Positions 25,627-32,308 of a DNA stretch of 64,000 nt are shown here, piece after piece. The notes under the pieces were generated by a model. That model saw only the letters and a program-made list of their open reading frames with translations, had not been told where the DNA came from and did no database searches. Source of the stretch: UBA4971 sp900019985. Its GTDB lineage: Bacteria; Bacillota; SHA-98; UBA4971. The stretch lies in the NCBI GenBank assembly GCA_050949175.1, contig JBMNFG010000011.1:124001-188000 (forward strand). The letters are read 5' to 3'. Numbering within the stretch: position 1 is the stretch's first letter; each line of letters starts with the position of its first letter. The position numbers were made by a program, and so were the translations under genes.

Positions 25627-26613
25627 TCACGGTACGGACAGTACGAAGTCAACCAAGTCGCTTCCGAGCCTGTCGAGAACCTCGTCCCAGAGCGGCATTA
25701 CGGCTTCCTTGAACTCTTCCTGGTCGACTTCGATAATGTTGACGCCCTCTTCCCTCAAAGCATTGAGAGCATCAACTGTCAACTGGGCCCAGGACTTGCG
25801 GCCTGCTTCGATGAATGCGGGGAGACACTGGATCAAGATCTGCTTATCGCTGTTGGACAGATTGTCCCATGTCTTCTTGCTGGCGAGAAGTCCTGTGATG
25901 TCAATGGTGTGAACGTCCAGAGCATAGTTGGGAGCAACCTCATAGTGCCTCTGTGTGTAGTATGCTCCGGGGTCATTTTCAGCACCGTCGATAACTCCTG
26001 TCTGCAGTCCGCTGTAGACTTCACCGTATGCCATGGGGACTGCTTTTCCTCCCATCATGTTAACCAGGTCGATGTATACCTTGTTCTCCATGACCCTGAT
26101 CTTCTGGTCTTTCAGGTCTGCCACACTGTAAACCGGCTTCTTGGTGTAGAAGCTTCTGCCACCTCCGCATATCCATGCCAAAGTGTAGAAGCCCGGATCA
26201 TGCTCCTCAACATATGCATTCATTTTTGCTGCTAATCCTGAATCAAGGCACCTGACGAGGTGGTCTACGTCTTTAAACAGGTAGGGTAGGTTGAGTGTGT
26301 CGATCATTGGTGCGAAGCTTCCAAAGGGTCCGAGAGAGCTTGTGCAGAAGTCAATGGTGCCCATCTGAACGCCCTCAATCAGCTCTCGCTCATAACCAAG
26401 CACTGCGTTGGAATAGACTTCGAGCTTGATTTCGCCGTTACTTGCTTCCCATATCGCCTCAGACCAAGCCTTGAAGGCCTGATGGTATGGATAGTCTTCC
26501 GTGCTGTCGTCTCCTGCACGGAGCACCAATCTTGGAGCTGCGAATGCTGACAGTGATCCCATCAATAGAATAGCCACACAAAGAAGAGATACGACCAGTA
26601 GTCTCTTACTCAT
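25627..26613 (-). CDS. TRAP transporter substrate-binding protein (DctP family)
   Basis: The extracytoplasmic binding protein of the TRAP system, 328 residues. It has a signal peptide (MSKRLLVVSLLCVAILLMGS, cleavage likely after AFA near residue 25) and no lipobox cysteine. The DctP core shows LKDQKIRVMENKVY, which holds the conserved substrate-carboxylate arginine, and PMAYGEVYSGLQTGVIDGAEND. AAGGAGGAG lies 8 nt before the ATG. It is the first gene of dctP-dctQ-dctM-kduI. By context it should bind a uronic acid or unsaturated derivative. Lack of a lipid anchor in a presumed monoderm is worth noting, as such proteins are usually lipoproteins there. Confidence 0.92.
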   Translation of the reverse strand: MSKRLLVVSLLCVAILLMGSLSAFAAPRLVLRAGDDSTEDYPYHQAFKAWSEAIWEASNGEIKLEVYSNAVLGYERELIEGVQMGTIDFCTSSLGPFGSFAPMIDTLNLPYLFKDVDHLVRCLDSGLAAKMNAYVEEHDPGFYTLAWICGGGRSFYTKKPVYSVADLKDQKIRVMENKVYIDLVNMMGGKAVPMAYGEVYSGLQTGVIDGAENDPGAYYTQRHYEVAPNYALDVHTIDITGLLASKKTWDNLSNSDKQILIQCLPAFIEAGRKSWAQLTVDALNALREEGVNIIEVDQEEFKEAVMPLWDEVLDRLGSDLVDFVLSVP

Positions 26614-27000
26614 TTATGAGACTCCTCCTTATTGGTGTTTTTTTGACAATCCCCATTTGTTTTTTCAAGTCAGCTCTTGAACACTATCACCTCCTAATTC
26701 ATTTTTTTCTCTCATTGATTTAAAGCATGGTACTGTGGTATATAGGTGTTTGAAAAGTATTTTCTTAAATCACCTTGCGGCAACACCGCTCCTTTATGCC
26801 ACCTGTATCTATCGATTTCCTAAGGAGTTATTCTACTTGAAACTCAAAACTCCTTCCTGTAGAAAACTTTCTTCATAGATTATTTCGTTATTACTTTAGA
26901 AAAGTTTGAGTTAGCTATATTTCATGTGGCGGAAGAAAGTAGGACTGAAGGGAATCAACGTGTAGCCGCCCGGAAGCCGCAGGAGGTTTACCATGAGCCA
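26614..27000. other. AT-rich region upstream of the TRAP operon, no gene seen
   Basis: The region between dctP and the 14-bp repeat block has no convincing gene. It probably contains the TRAP operon promoter on the minus strand, but no clear -35/-10 pair was found. A minimal frame beginning GTG after AGGAGGT (minus strand, about 26690) has only six codons and is not called. A lone frame starting at 26926 runs into the repeats and is rejected. Confidence 0.4.
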
Positions 27001-27112
27001 TCACCTGTACGTCGTCACCGGTATGCCCTCACTGGTATGTCGTCACCGGCTAGTCCTCACTGGTATATCGTCACCGGTAAGTCCTCACCAGTATACGGTC
27101 ACTGGTAAGTCT
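27001..27112. repeat. 14-bp tandem repeat, 8 copies
   Basis: Eight units start exactly every 14 nt (27001, 27015, 27029, 27043, 27057, 27071, 27085, 27099). The consensus is TCACYGGTATGTCG; most units contain CACCGG or CACTGG. Units ending CG and CC roughly alternate, suggesting an older 28-bp duplication. The repeat lies between the divergent TRAP operon and the flavodoxin-fusion gene; no gene is seen across 27113-27561. Confidence 0.9.
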
Positions 27113-27561
27113 ATTGCTCCAGCTAGCAGTTACAGGTGTCATCATCGCAAGTCGTTGCCGGCTGAATACATAGCACAGCGCTTGCAATACTGCTTTGCAC
27201 ATAGACATATCATTCCCTAAGTAGTTTCCTCAGAATCATTGAGATCAGTAAAATTTCTTTCTTAGCGATAAAGGAACACCTTGATGTCGATTGAATTGTC
27301 TAACATGTAGGTTGCATTGTCTAACAAGTAGGACGTTGCGAATGAGTTACAATGGTGACGGTCCCCTGTCGGAACCTATTAGCCGCCGGAATATATGGCC
27401 AGTCATCAGAAAGCGAATTCAAGCTATCTTTAAGCTGTCTTCAAGCCAAAGGCTTGCTTCAATAGAGAACCCCGGTTGAAGGAAGCGGCTTCAAGAAGAC
27501 GGGCTCAAGAAAGCGCAAAACCGGTATCTATACCGATCCAAGGAGGAACAAAGCCTTAGTA

Positions 27562-28482
27562 GTGTATGATTCCTTCTACGGCAATACTAAACAGGTAGCC
27601 CTGGCAATCGGTGACAGTCTGGCGTCCTTCGGAAGCTGTGACACACTTCATGTAGACGAGATAACGCCTGAACACTTAAAAGGAATAGACATCTTGATTG
27701 TCGGTTCTCCTACGCGGGCATTCAGGCCGACAAAATCCATCAGCAGTCTCTTGGACGTCATTCCTCAGGGTGCACTTAAGGGGATCGGAGTGGCAGCTTT
27801 TGATACGAGAATGGCCCAAGCAGACGTACCCTCTCGTCTATTACGCGTTATGGCAAGGTTGTTTGGATATGCAGCAAAACCTATAGCTCATAAGCTCGTG
27901 AAAAAGGGAGGAACCCTAATAGCTGAGCCTGAGGGTTTCTTCGTTGAAGGACTCGAAGGGCCACTGAAGGACAATGAACTCCAACGAGCGTCAGCCTGGG
28001 TGGAATCGGTTCTAAAGAGCCTAGTGGAATCAGGTTCCAAAAGCCTAACGGAGGCAGGTTCCATGAGAAGAAGGCAAACACTGACCCTAGTCATCCTAGC
28101 AATAGTCATTGTCATTGCCTATTCTGGGATAAGGACCGTCAACTCGTACATCGAGACCATTAAAGCAAATATGGAGAAACTGACTGCCACACCCTTATCC
28201 AATATAGGCGTATCGGAACTTGCGGACGGTGTCTATGCAGGGAGCCATCATGTATTTCCCATCACCGCTGAAGTCAACGTGACTATACAAAATCGCAGAA
28301 TAAGCTCGATTGAACTCGTAAAGCACATTCACAGCCGCGGCTCTCAGGCTGAAGCAATAATTGATAAAGTCATAGAGGCTCAGAGTTTGGACGTAGATGC
28401 AATCTCAGGAGCTACATATAGCAGCATGGTGATATTAAGAGCAATAGAGGACGCGTTGCGTAACGCTACCTGGCCAGATTAG
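27562..28482 (+). CDS. Flavodoxin - transmembrane - FMN-binding domain fusion protein
   Basis: The product has 306 residues. Residues 1-150 are flavodoxin-like: FYGNTKQVA is the FMN phosphate loop, followed by IDILIVGSPTRAFRPTKS. Residues 155-168 are a repetitive linker (SLVESGSKSLTEAGSM). A transmembrane helix spans about 173-190. Residues 220-303 form an FMN_bind domain with SGATYSS (282-288), where the Thr could carry covalent FMN. It is likely a membrane-attached electron carrier with the FMN_bind part outside. The start is odd. The GTG at 27562 cuts the first flavodoxin strand; the bases before it encode KALVV in frame, but no usable start codon lies between AGGAGG (27541-27546) and that GTG. 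A second start is possible at 28063. Partners are unknown. Confidence 0.75.
   Translation: MYDSFYGNTKQVALAIGDSLASFGSCDTLHVDEITPEHLKGIDILIVGSPTRAFRPTKSISSLLDVIPQGALKGIGVAAFDTRMAQADVPSRLLRVMARLFGYAAKPIAHKLVKKGGTLIAEPEGFFVEGLEGPLKDNELQRASAWVESVLKSLVESGSKSLTEAGSMRRRQTLTLVILAIVIVIAYSGIRTVNSYIETIKANMEKLTATPLSNIGVSELADGVYAGSHHVFPITAEVNVTIQNRRISSIELVKHIHSRGSQAEAIIDKVIEAQSLDVDAISGATYSSMVILRAIEDALRNATWPD
27993..28065 (+). repeat. 24-bp tandem repeat (3 units) in the linker of the fusion gene, with internal RBS and ATG
   Basis: Units start at 27993 (25 nt), 28018 and 28042 (24 nt each) and follow the pattern AGCCTAGTGGAATCAGGTTC. The last unit contains GGAGG (28050-28054), then 8 nt, then ATG at 28063. 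This ATG begins MRRRQTLTLVIL and could start a free membrane FMN_bind protein. Confidence 0.7.
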
Positions 28483-28659
28483 CCCGCAAACTCCTACAAG
28501 TTCTTGTCCCTACCGGGACTGCCACTACTAACTCGGGAATCGCCGAACCAAAGTAGCCGGCAAACTGCGCAAGCTTCTTATCTGTGGAAAAACCGATATT
28601 ACCGCAGAACCGGCAGTCCGCGTAGCCGAAATCCTACCATTTTTTGGGCTCTCCTGCGG
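28483..28659. other. Non-coding stretch after the fusion gene
   Basis: No gene, RNA or clear terminator was recognised here. It borders a 2-kb zone (to 30625) made almost entirely of tandem-repeat families plus one tRNA. Together with 28660-29875 this is more than 1.3 kb without a protein gene. Confidence 0.5.
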
Positions 28660-28900
28660 TAGTTAGCATTACCTGTATTTCCATTTGATCGCCCTAATGG
28701 TTGTTAACCGTCCGCCCAGAGGCCTATCCGTGGTGGATTCACCATGACCTTTCCGCCTGACTGCTTTAATGGTCGTTAACCTTACCCCCCGGCCAGTCAG
28801 TAGTAGATGTACTACGACCTTCCCGTCTGATTGCTTTGACAGGCGTAACCGTGCACGCAAAGGCCTGCCCGTGATAGATTTGCTACGACCTTCCCTGAAG
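28660..28900. repeat. 70-bp imperfect tandem repeat, about 3.5 copies
   Basis: Three units aligned on GTGGTGGATTCACCATGACC (28730), GTAGTAGATGTACTACGACC (28800) and GTGATAGATTTGCTACGACC (28871) give periods of 70 and 71 nt, with a partial copy before the first. Each is followed by a TTYCC...CTGAYTGCTTT stretch and a GGYGTTAACC-like box. The dyad in each unit resembles a decayed form of the 19-nt dyads that follow. Confidence 0.75.
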
Positions 28901-28912
28901 TAGGCGTGTGCT

Positions 28913-29367
28913 GTGGTCGAAAGTGTGCCACAGAAAGGCTGTTTGATGGCAGTTTTTCGACCACAGTTTTGGGCGTAAGCTCTAAAATGGTAGAGTTTCG
29001 CCCACCAGGAGGCCTAAAGGTGGAAGGTTTTCTACCATGATCAGGCGCTAAGGTGGTAGGATATCGACCACCACGCCTCCCATACTCTTACAAATCACGG
29101 TTTGGTGGTCGAAACTCGCCCACATTTTCTGAAAAGGTGGGCGAAAAACTGCCACATTTTTTAGAAAAGTGGTAGAGAATCTACCACCTAAGCCCGAAAA
29201 AGCTCCCAAAACCTGCTTGAAGCCTGAAAATGTGGTCGATTCTCTACCACCTGAGGCAGTTCGGGTGGTTCAAACTCTTCCATTTATGAGCGTTTGCTCG
29301 AAAAAATCCAAAAGGGTGGTCGGAATTGTGCCACCTCTTTAAGGAAAGGTGGTTGAAAACCGACCAT
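28913..29367. repeat. Array of twelve 19-nt dyads (RTGG-N11-CCAY)
   Basis: Twelve copies, all exactly 19 nt, start at 28913, 28946, 28987, 29020, 29053, 29105, 29137, 29169, 29232, 29265, 29316 and 29349. The best copy, GTGGTAGAGAATCTACCAC (29169), is a perfect palindrome of 8-bp arms and 3-nt centre. Others such as GTGGTCGATTCTCTACCAC and GTGGTAGGATATCGACCAC differ at few positions. Start-to-start distances are 33, 41, 33, 33, 52, 32, 32, 63, 33, 51 and 33 nt, near whole helical turns. A 27-nt direct repeat with GAGCGTTTGCTC lies after copies 10 and 12. It is not a CRISPR, since the spacers are only 13-44 nt. It looks like a multi-site protein-binding array. Confidence 0.9.
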
Positions 29368-29513
29368 TTATGAGCGTTTGCTCGAAAAATCCAAGAGAAT
29401 GCTCATAATTGTGTGGCCGTTCCCTGGAAACATGAGCGGAAACTGACTATCTCAAGGAGAACATAAGGGGCATCAGACAAATTTACCCGGTTTTACCTTA
29501 GAGACGAGTTGGT

Positions 29514-29729
29514 TCTCGTTTGTCGAAGCGACGACCTGGTCCTTATCTACATAAGTGACAAACTGCTTCTTGTTTGCGCAGGCGACAAACCGGTTCCTGT
29601 TTATCAAAGTGACGACACGGTCCTTGTTTACCAAAGCGATGAGCTGCTGCCTGTTTGCTGAAGTAACGAGCTCGTCCTTGTTTACGCAAGTGACCGGCTG
29701 CTTCTTGCTTGCCTAGATGACAAACCGGG
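29514..29729. repeat. 27-bp tandem repeat, 8 copies
   Basis: Units start every 27 nt at 29514, 29541, 29568, 29595, 29622, 29649, 29676 and 29703. The consensus approximates CCTTGTTTACSAAAGYGACG followed by AGCTGCT. Because 27 is a multiple of three, the minus strand stays open across the array and would read nine-residue repeats of the type CHLxKQE. No support for translation is seen. Confidence 0.9.
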
Positions 29730-29830
29730 CGAGCTTTGAGGAAGCCGCCCGGATTCATCACGAGCACGTTCATGGATCCGGTTTTGGCCCAGTTTGATCC
29801 CAACTGACCGGCTGATGTTTGTGCCGATCC

Positions 29831-29860
29831 CAAACAAAAAGGGCGAGTAAACCCCGCCCT
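29831..29860 (-). terminator. Intrinsic terminator of tRNA-Thr(TGT)
   Basis: AGGGCG/CGCCCT (29840-29860) forms a stem followed on the minus strand by TTTTTGTTT, 16 nt beyond the tRNA 3' end. Confidence 0.85.
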
Positions 29861-29875
29861 AATCCTTCAAATACC

Positions 29876-29951
29876 TGGAGCCGACGACCGGACTCGAACC
29901 GGTAACCTGCTGATTACAAGTCAGCCGCTCTGCCAGTTGAGCTACGTCGGC
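29876..29951 (-). tRNA. tRNA-Thr (anticodon TGT)
   Basis: Cloverleaf on the minus strand: acceptor GCCGACG/CGTCGGC, anticodon stem GCTGA/TCAGC with loop CTTGTAA (anticodon TGT), T-arm ACCGG TTCGAGT CCGGT, encoded CCA. It is a single-gene transcription unit with its own promoter and terminator between two repeat blocks. It complements the GGT isoacceptor at 17936. Confidence 0.97.
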
Positions 29952-29996
29952 TTGCTCTCATTTCTTATGTCGCATTCATTTCTTGTGCTACCCACT

Positions 29997-30025
29997 ATTC
30001 TAGCTACAGAAGGCCCATCTGTCAA
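29997..30025 (-). promoter_or_regulatory. SigmaA-type promoter of tRNA-Thr(TGT)
   Basis: TTGACA (30020-30025) and TAGAAT (29997-30002) on the minus strand, 17 nt apart, about 45 nt before the tRNA. Confidence 0.85.
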
Positions 30026-30069
30026 TGTCAGCGGCGAATTCCCTTCGGGGGCGAAAACTTCCAGAACTA

Positions 30070-30090
30070 AAGGGCCCTACCTGGGCCCTT
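30070..30090. terminator. GC-rich hairpin, possible sigH terminator
   Basis: AAGGGCCC/GGGCCCTT with a 5-nt loop; the minus strand continues TTTAGTTC and the plus strand CTTCC. It is about 675 nt beyond sigH, with the 74-bp repeats in between. Confidence 0.5.
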
Positions 30091-30129
30091 CTTCCTAGCA
30101 TACATTCCGCAGACATATTCGTCACATTT

Positions 30130-30625
30130 GTTTACATCTAAACATTCCCCGGAAGCGTATACTTCGTCGTCATATACATTCCGCAGGAGTATTTCTCACT
30201 GTCATTCACATCTACACATCCCACGGAAGCGAACGCTTTGTCGCCGTATACATCCCTCAGGGGCACTTCTCGCAGCTATTCACGTGTATAAGATCAGCAG
30301 AAGCGTATACTTCGTCATCGTATACACTCCTCATGAGCTCTTCTTGCACCTATTCCCGCCTGTAGGATCCGCAGAGGCGTATACTCTGTTGTCATATACA
30401 CTCTGCAGGAGTATTCCTCACAGCTATTCGCATCGACACATTCCACAGAAGCCTATACTCCGTCGTCATATACATTCCGCAGGAGTATTTCTCACTGTCA
30501 TTCACATCCACACATTCCACGGAAGCGTTCGCCTTGTCGCCGTATACATCCCTCAGGAGCACTTCTTTCAGCTATTCACATCCACACGATGCGCGAAAGC
30601 GTATGCTTTCCCAAAAACCGTATAC
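30130..30625. repeat. 74-bp tandem repeat, about 6.7 copies
   Basis: Units start at 30130, 30204, 30278, 30352, 30426, 30500 and 30574 (last partial), exactly 74 nt apart. Each holds GGAAGCGTATAC, a TTCGTCGTC-like box, a second ATATAC or GTATAC and CCKCAGGAG. Units 1/5 and 2/6 are most alike. As 74 is not a multiple of three, the long open plus-strand frame over this block is accidental. A 15-bp direct repeat (TCGGTACTATATGTG/A) follows at 30745-30775, reaching the end of sigH. Confidence 0.9.
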
Positions 30626-30764
30626 AACTGTATACTTTGACCTACATGATCAGCAGAGTGGCAGGCTCAGGTGTTCACTTCGCATTCGCACAATACGCAC
30701 ACGACGCACAGGTATACAGGCACACAAGTCAAACCGGCTTCATTCGGTACTATATGTGTCGGTA

Positions 30765-31421
30765 CTATATGTACTCGTTGCGTTTTTCTATATATCTCTC
30801 CAGCTTCCGCTTTACCCGTTGTAAAGCGTTATCTATAGACTTCACATGCCTGTTCAGCTCGGTAGCGATCTCCTGATATGACTTGCCGTCGAGGTACGCC
30901 GCAAGGACCTTCCATTCAAGATCGCTCAGGAATTGCTCCATTTTTGACTCGATGTCGTTGAACTCTTCTTTACTGATTACCAGCTCTTCCGGATCGGTAA
31001 TCTTGTTGCCTGAAATCACGTCCAAAAGAGTACGGTCAGACTCTTCATCGTATATAGGCTTATTGAGCGAAATATATGAATTAAGAGGTATATGCTTCTG
31101 ACGAGTCGCAGTCTTAATTGCGGTAATAATCTGCCGGGTGATACAAAGCTCGGCAAATGCGCGGAAAGAGGCTAACTTGTCACTGCGGAAATCACGAATG
31201 GCCTTAAAGAGTCCTATCATACCTTCTTGAACAATATCATCGCGGTCAGCACCGATGAGGAAATAGGAACGTGCTTTGGCTCGAACGAAGTTCTTATACT
31301 TTGTGATCAGGTACTCTTCTGCTTCCCTCTCTCCAGCTCTCGCAGCTTCGACAATCTCCTCGTCGAGCATATCATCATAATCACAAGACAAAGACGTTTC
31401 CCGTTCAGGACTAGCACTCAC
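30765..31421 (-). CDS. sigH: RNA polymerase sigma-H factor (early sporulation sigma factor)
   Basis: SigH directs transcription of early sporulation and transition-phase genes. The 218-residue product starts (GTG) VSASPERETSLSCDYDDML. Region 2 includes DRDDIVQEGMIGLFKAIRDF, and region 4 has a helix-turn-helix YQEIATELNRHVKSIDNALQ. The GTG at 31421 has GGGAGG 8 nt upstream; a TTG two codons earlier is too close to it. In Bacillus sigH lies at the same place, between yacP/rlmB and rpmGB. Here the tRNAs, transhydrogenase, TRAP cassette and repeats separate it from rpmG. A strong sigmaA-type promoter precedes it. Confidence 0.94.
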   Translation of the reverse strand: MSASPERETSLSCDYDDMLDEEIVEAARAGEREAEEYLITKYKNFVRAKARSYFLIGADRDDIVQEGMIGLFKAIRDFRSDKLASFRAFAELCITRQIITAIKTATRQKHIPLNSYISLNKPIYDEESDRTLLDVISGNKITDPEELVISKEEFNDIESKMEQFLSDLEWKVLAAYLDGKSYQEIATELNRHVKSIDNALQRVKRKLERYIEKRNEYI

Positions 31422-31464
31422 GAACAACGCCTCCCTGATTTGATGTAGCTCGACTCATGCCCCC

Positions 31465-31494
31465 ATTATATACTTGCATTCGTGGACAAGTCAA
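31465..31494 (-). promoter_or_regulatory. SigmaA-type promoter of sigH
   Basis: TTGACT (31489-31494) and TATAAT (31465-31470) on the minus strand are 18 nt apart. The -35 box overlaps the rlmB stop, and the start point should lie about 35 nt before the sigH GTG. Confidence 0.8.
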
Positions 31495-32249
31495 GGAAAC
31501 CGGCAGGCATGCTGCCTCTGACGAAACACTTCATACAGTATGACTGCTGTTGCAACTGAAGCGTTAAGAGAAGACACCCGGCCTTTTGAGGGAATACTCA
31601 CTAGAAAATCGCATTTCTTCATAAGAAGGTTAGATATTCCTTCTCCTTCAGAACCGATTACAATACCCAATGGCCCGGTAAGGTCTATTTCATACATGGT
31701 TTTTTCGGCCTCCGCCGATGTTCCCACTATCCAAAATCCTTCTTTTTTCAGCCTGTCTACTTCCTGGGCAAGGTTCGACACTCTCGCGCACGGAACGTAT
31801 TCGACAGCACCTGCAGATGCCTTGGCAACTGCACTTGTAAGCCCGCAAGCCCGCCGTTTCGGTATTACAACACCTGTCGCGCCTACCGCGTCACACGTCC
31901 TGATAATAGCACCTAAATTATGGGGATCCTTAATCCCGTCAAGGATGACAAACAACGGAGGGTCCTTTTGCCCTTGCATCTTATCCAGGATCTCGCCTGC
32001 ACCGGAATAGCAGTGCACCTCTGCCCCCAGTGCAATAACTCCCTGGTGATTTCCGGCAGCACTCATCGCGTCAAGTTTGCTGCGGCCAACCTCAACTACG
32101 GGAATGCCTCTGGAGCGGGCATGTCTCTTAACAGCAGCGGAGAATGCAGGCTCAATCCCTTTCGCCAGCATAATCTTGGCAAGAGGCCTTCCTGCCCGCA
32201 AAGCCTCCATCACTGCATTGCGTCCTTCGATTGTCGTTTCATTATCCAT
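31491..32249 (-). CDS. rlmB: 23S rRNA (guanosine-2'-O-)-methyltransferase RlmB (SpoU/TrmH family)
   Basis: A knotted SPOUT methyltransferase that probably methylates G2251 (E. coli numbering) of 23S rRNA. The 252-residue product starts MDNETTIEGRNAVMEALRAG, the L30e-like substrate-binding domain. The catalytic knot contains VILDGIKDPHNLGAIIRTCDA, LGIVIGSEGEGISNLLMKKCD and VSIPSKGRVSSLNASVATAV, the three TrmH motifs. The start at 32249 (GGGAG about 10 nt upstream) is preferred to a longer frame. It lies 59 nt after thyX. In Bacillus the same place holds yacO, followed by yacP (Rae1), which is absent here. Confidence 0.92.
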   Translation of the reverse strand: MDNETTIEGRNAVMEALRAGRPLAKIMLAKGIEPAFSAAVKRHARSRGIPVVEVGRSKLDAMSAAGNHQGVIALGAEVHCYSGAGEILDKMQGQKDPPLFVILDGIKDPHNLGAIIRTCDAVGATGVVIPKRRACGLTSAVAKASAGAVEYVPCARVSNLAQEVDRLKKEGFWIVGTSAEAEKTMYEIDLTGPLGIVIGSEGEGISNLLMKKCDFLVSIPSKGRVSSLNASVATAVILYEVFRQRQHACRFP

Positions 32250-32308
32250 AACACAGCAGCTCCCGGAATCATTCTGGTCGGAAATGATCAAGTTCACGGT
32301 AGGATAGT

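Noticed and set aside
26926..27108. 60-codon plus-strand frame
   Set aside because: Spans the 14-bp repeat block and lacks any family features.
28669..28860. 63-codon minus-strand frame
   Set aside because: Lies inside the 70-bp repeats, no start context, no similarity.
28913..29367. CRISPR array
   Set aside because: Repeats are only 19 nt and vary in their centres, spacers are 13-44 nt and irregular, some units are better read in the reverse orientation, and no cas gene is present.
29543..29833. 96-codon open frame on the minus strand with nine-residue repeats
   Set aside because: Explained by the 27-bp tandem repeat staying open by chance; overlaps the tRNA-Thr terminator and has no clear ribosome-binding site. 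Kept only as a finding.
30128..30640. 170-codon open frame on the plus strand
   Set aside because: It consists wholly of the 74-bp repeat, whose length is not a multiple of three, so the frame shifts in every unit; no ribosome-binding site or family similarity.
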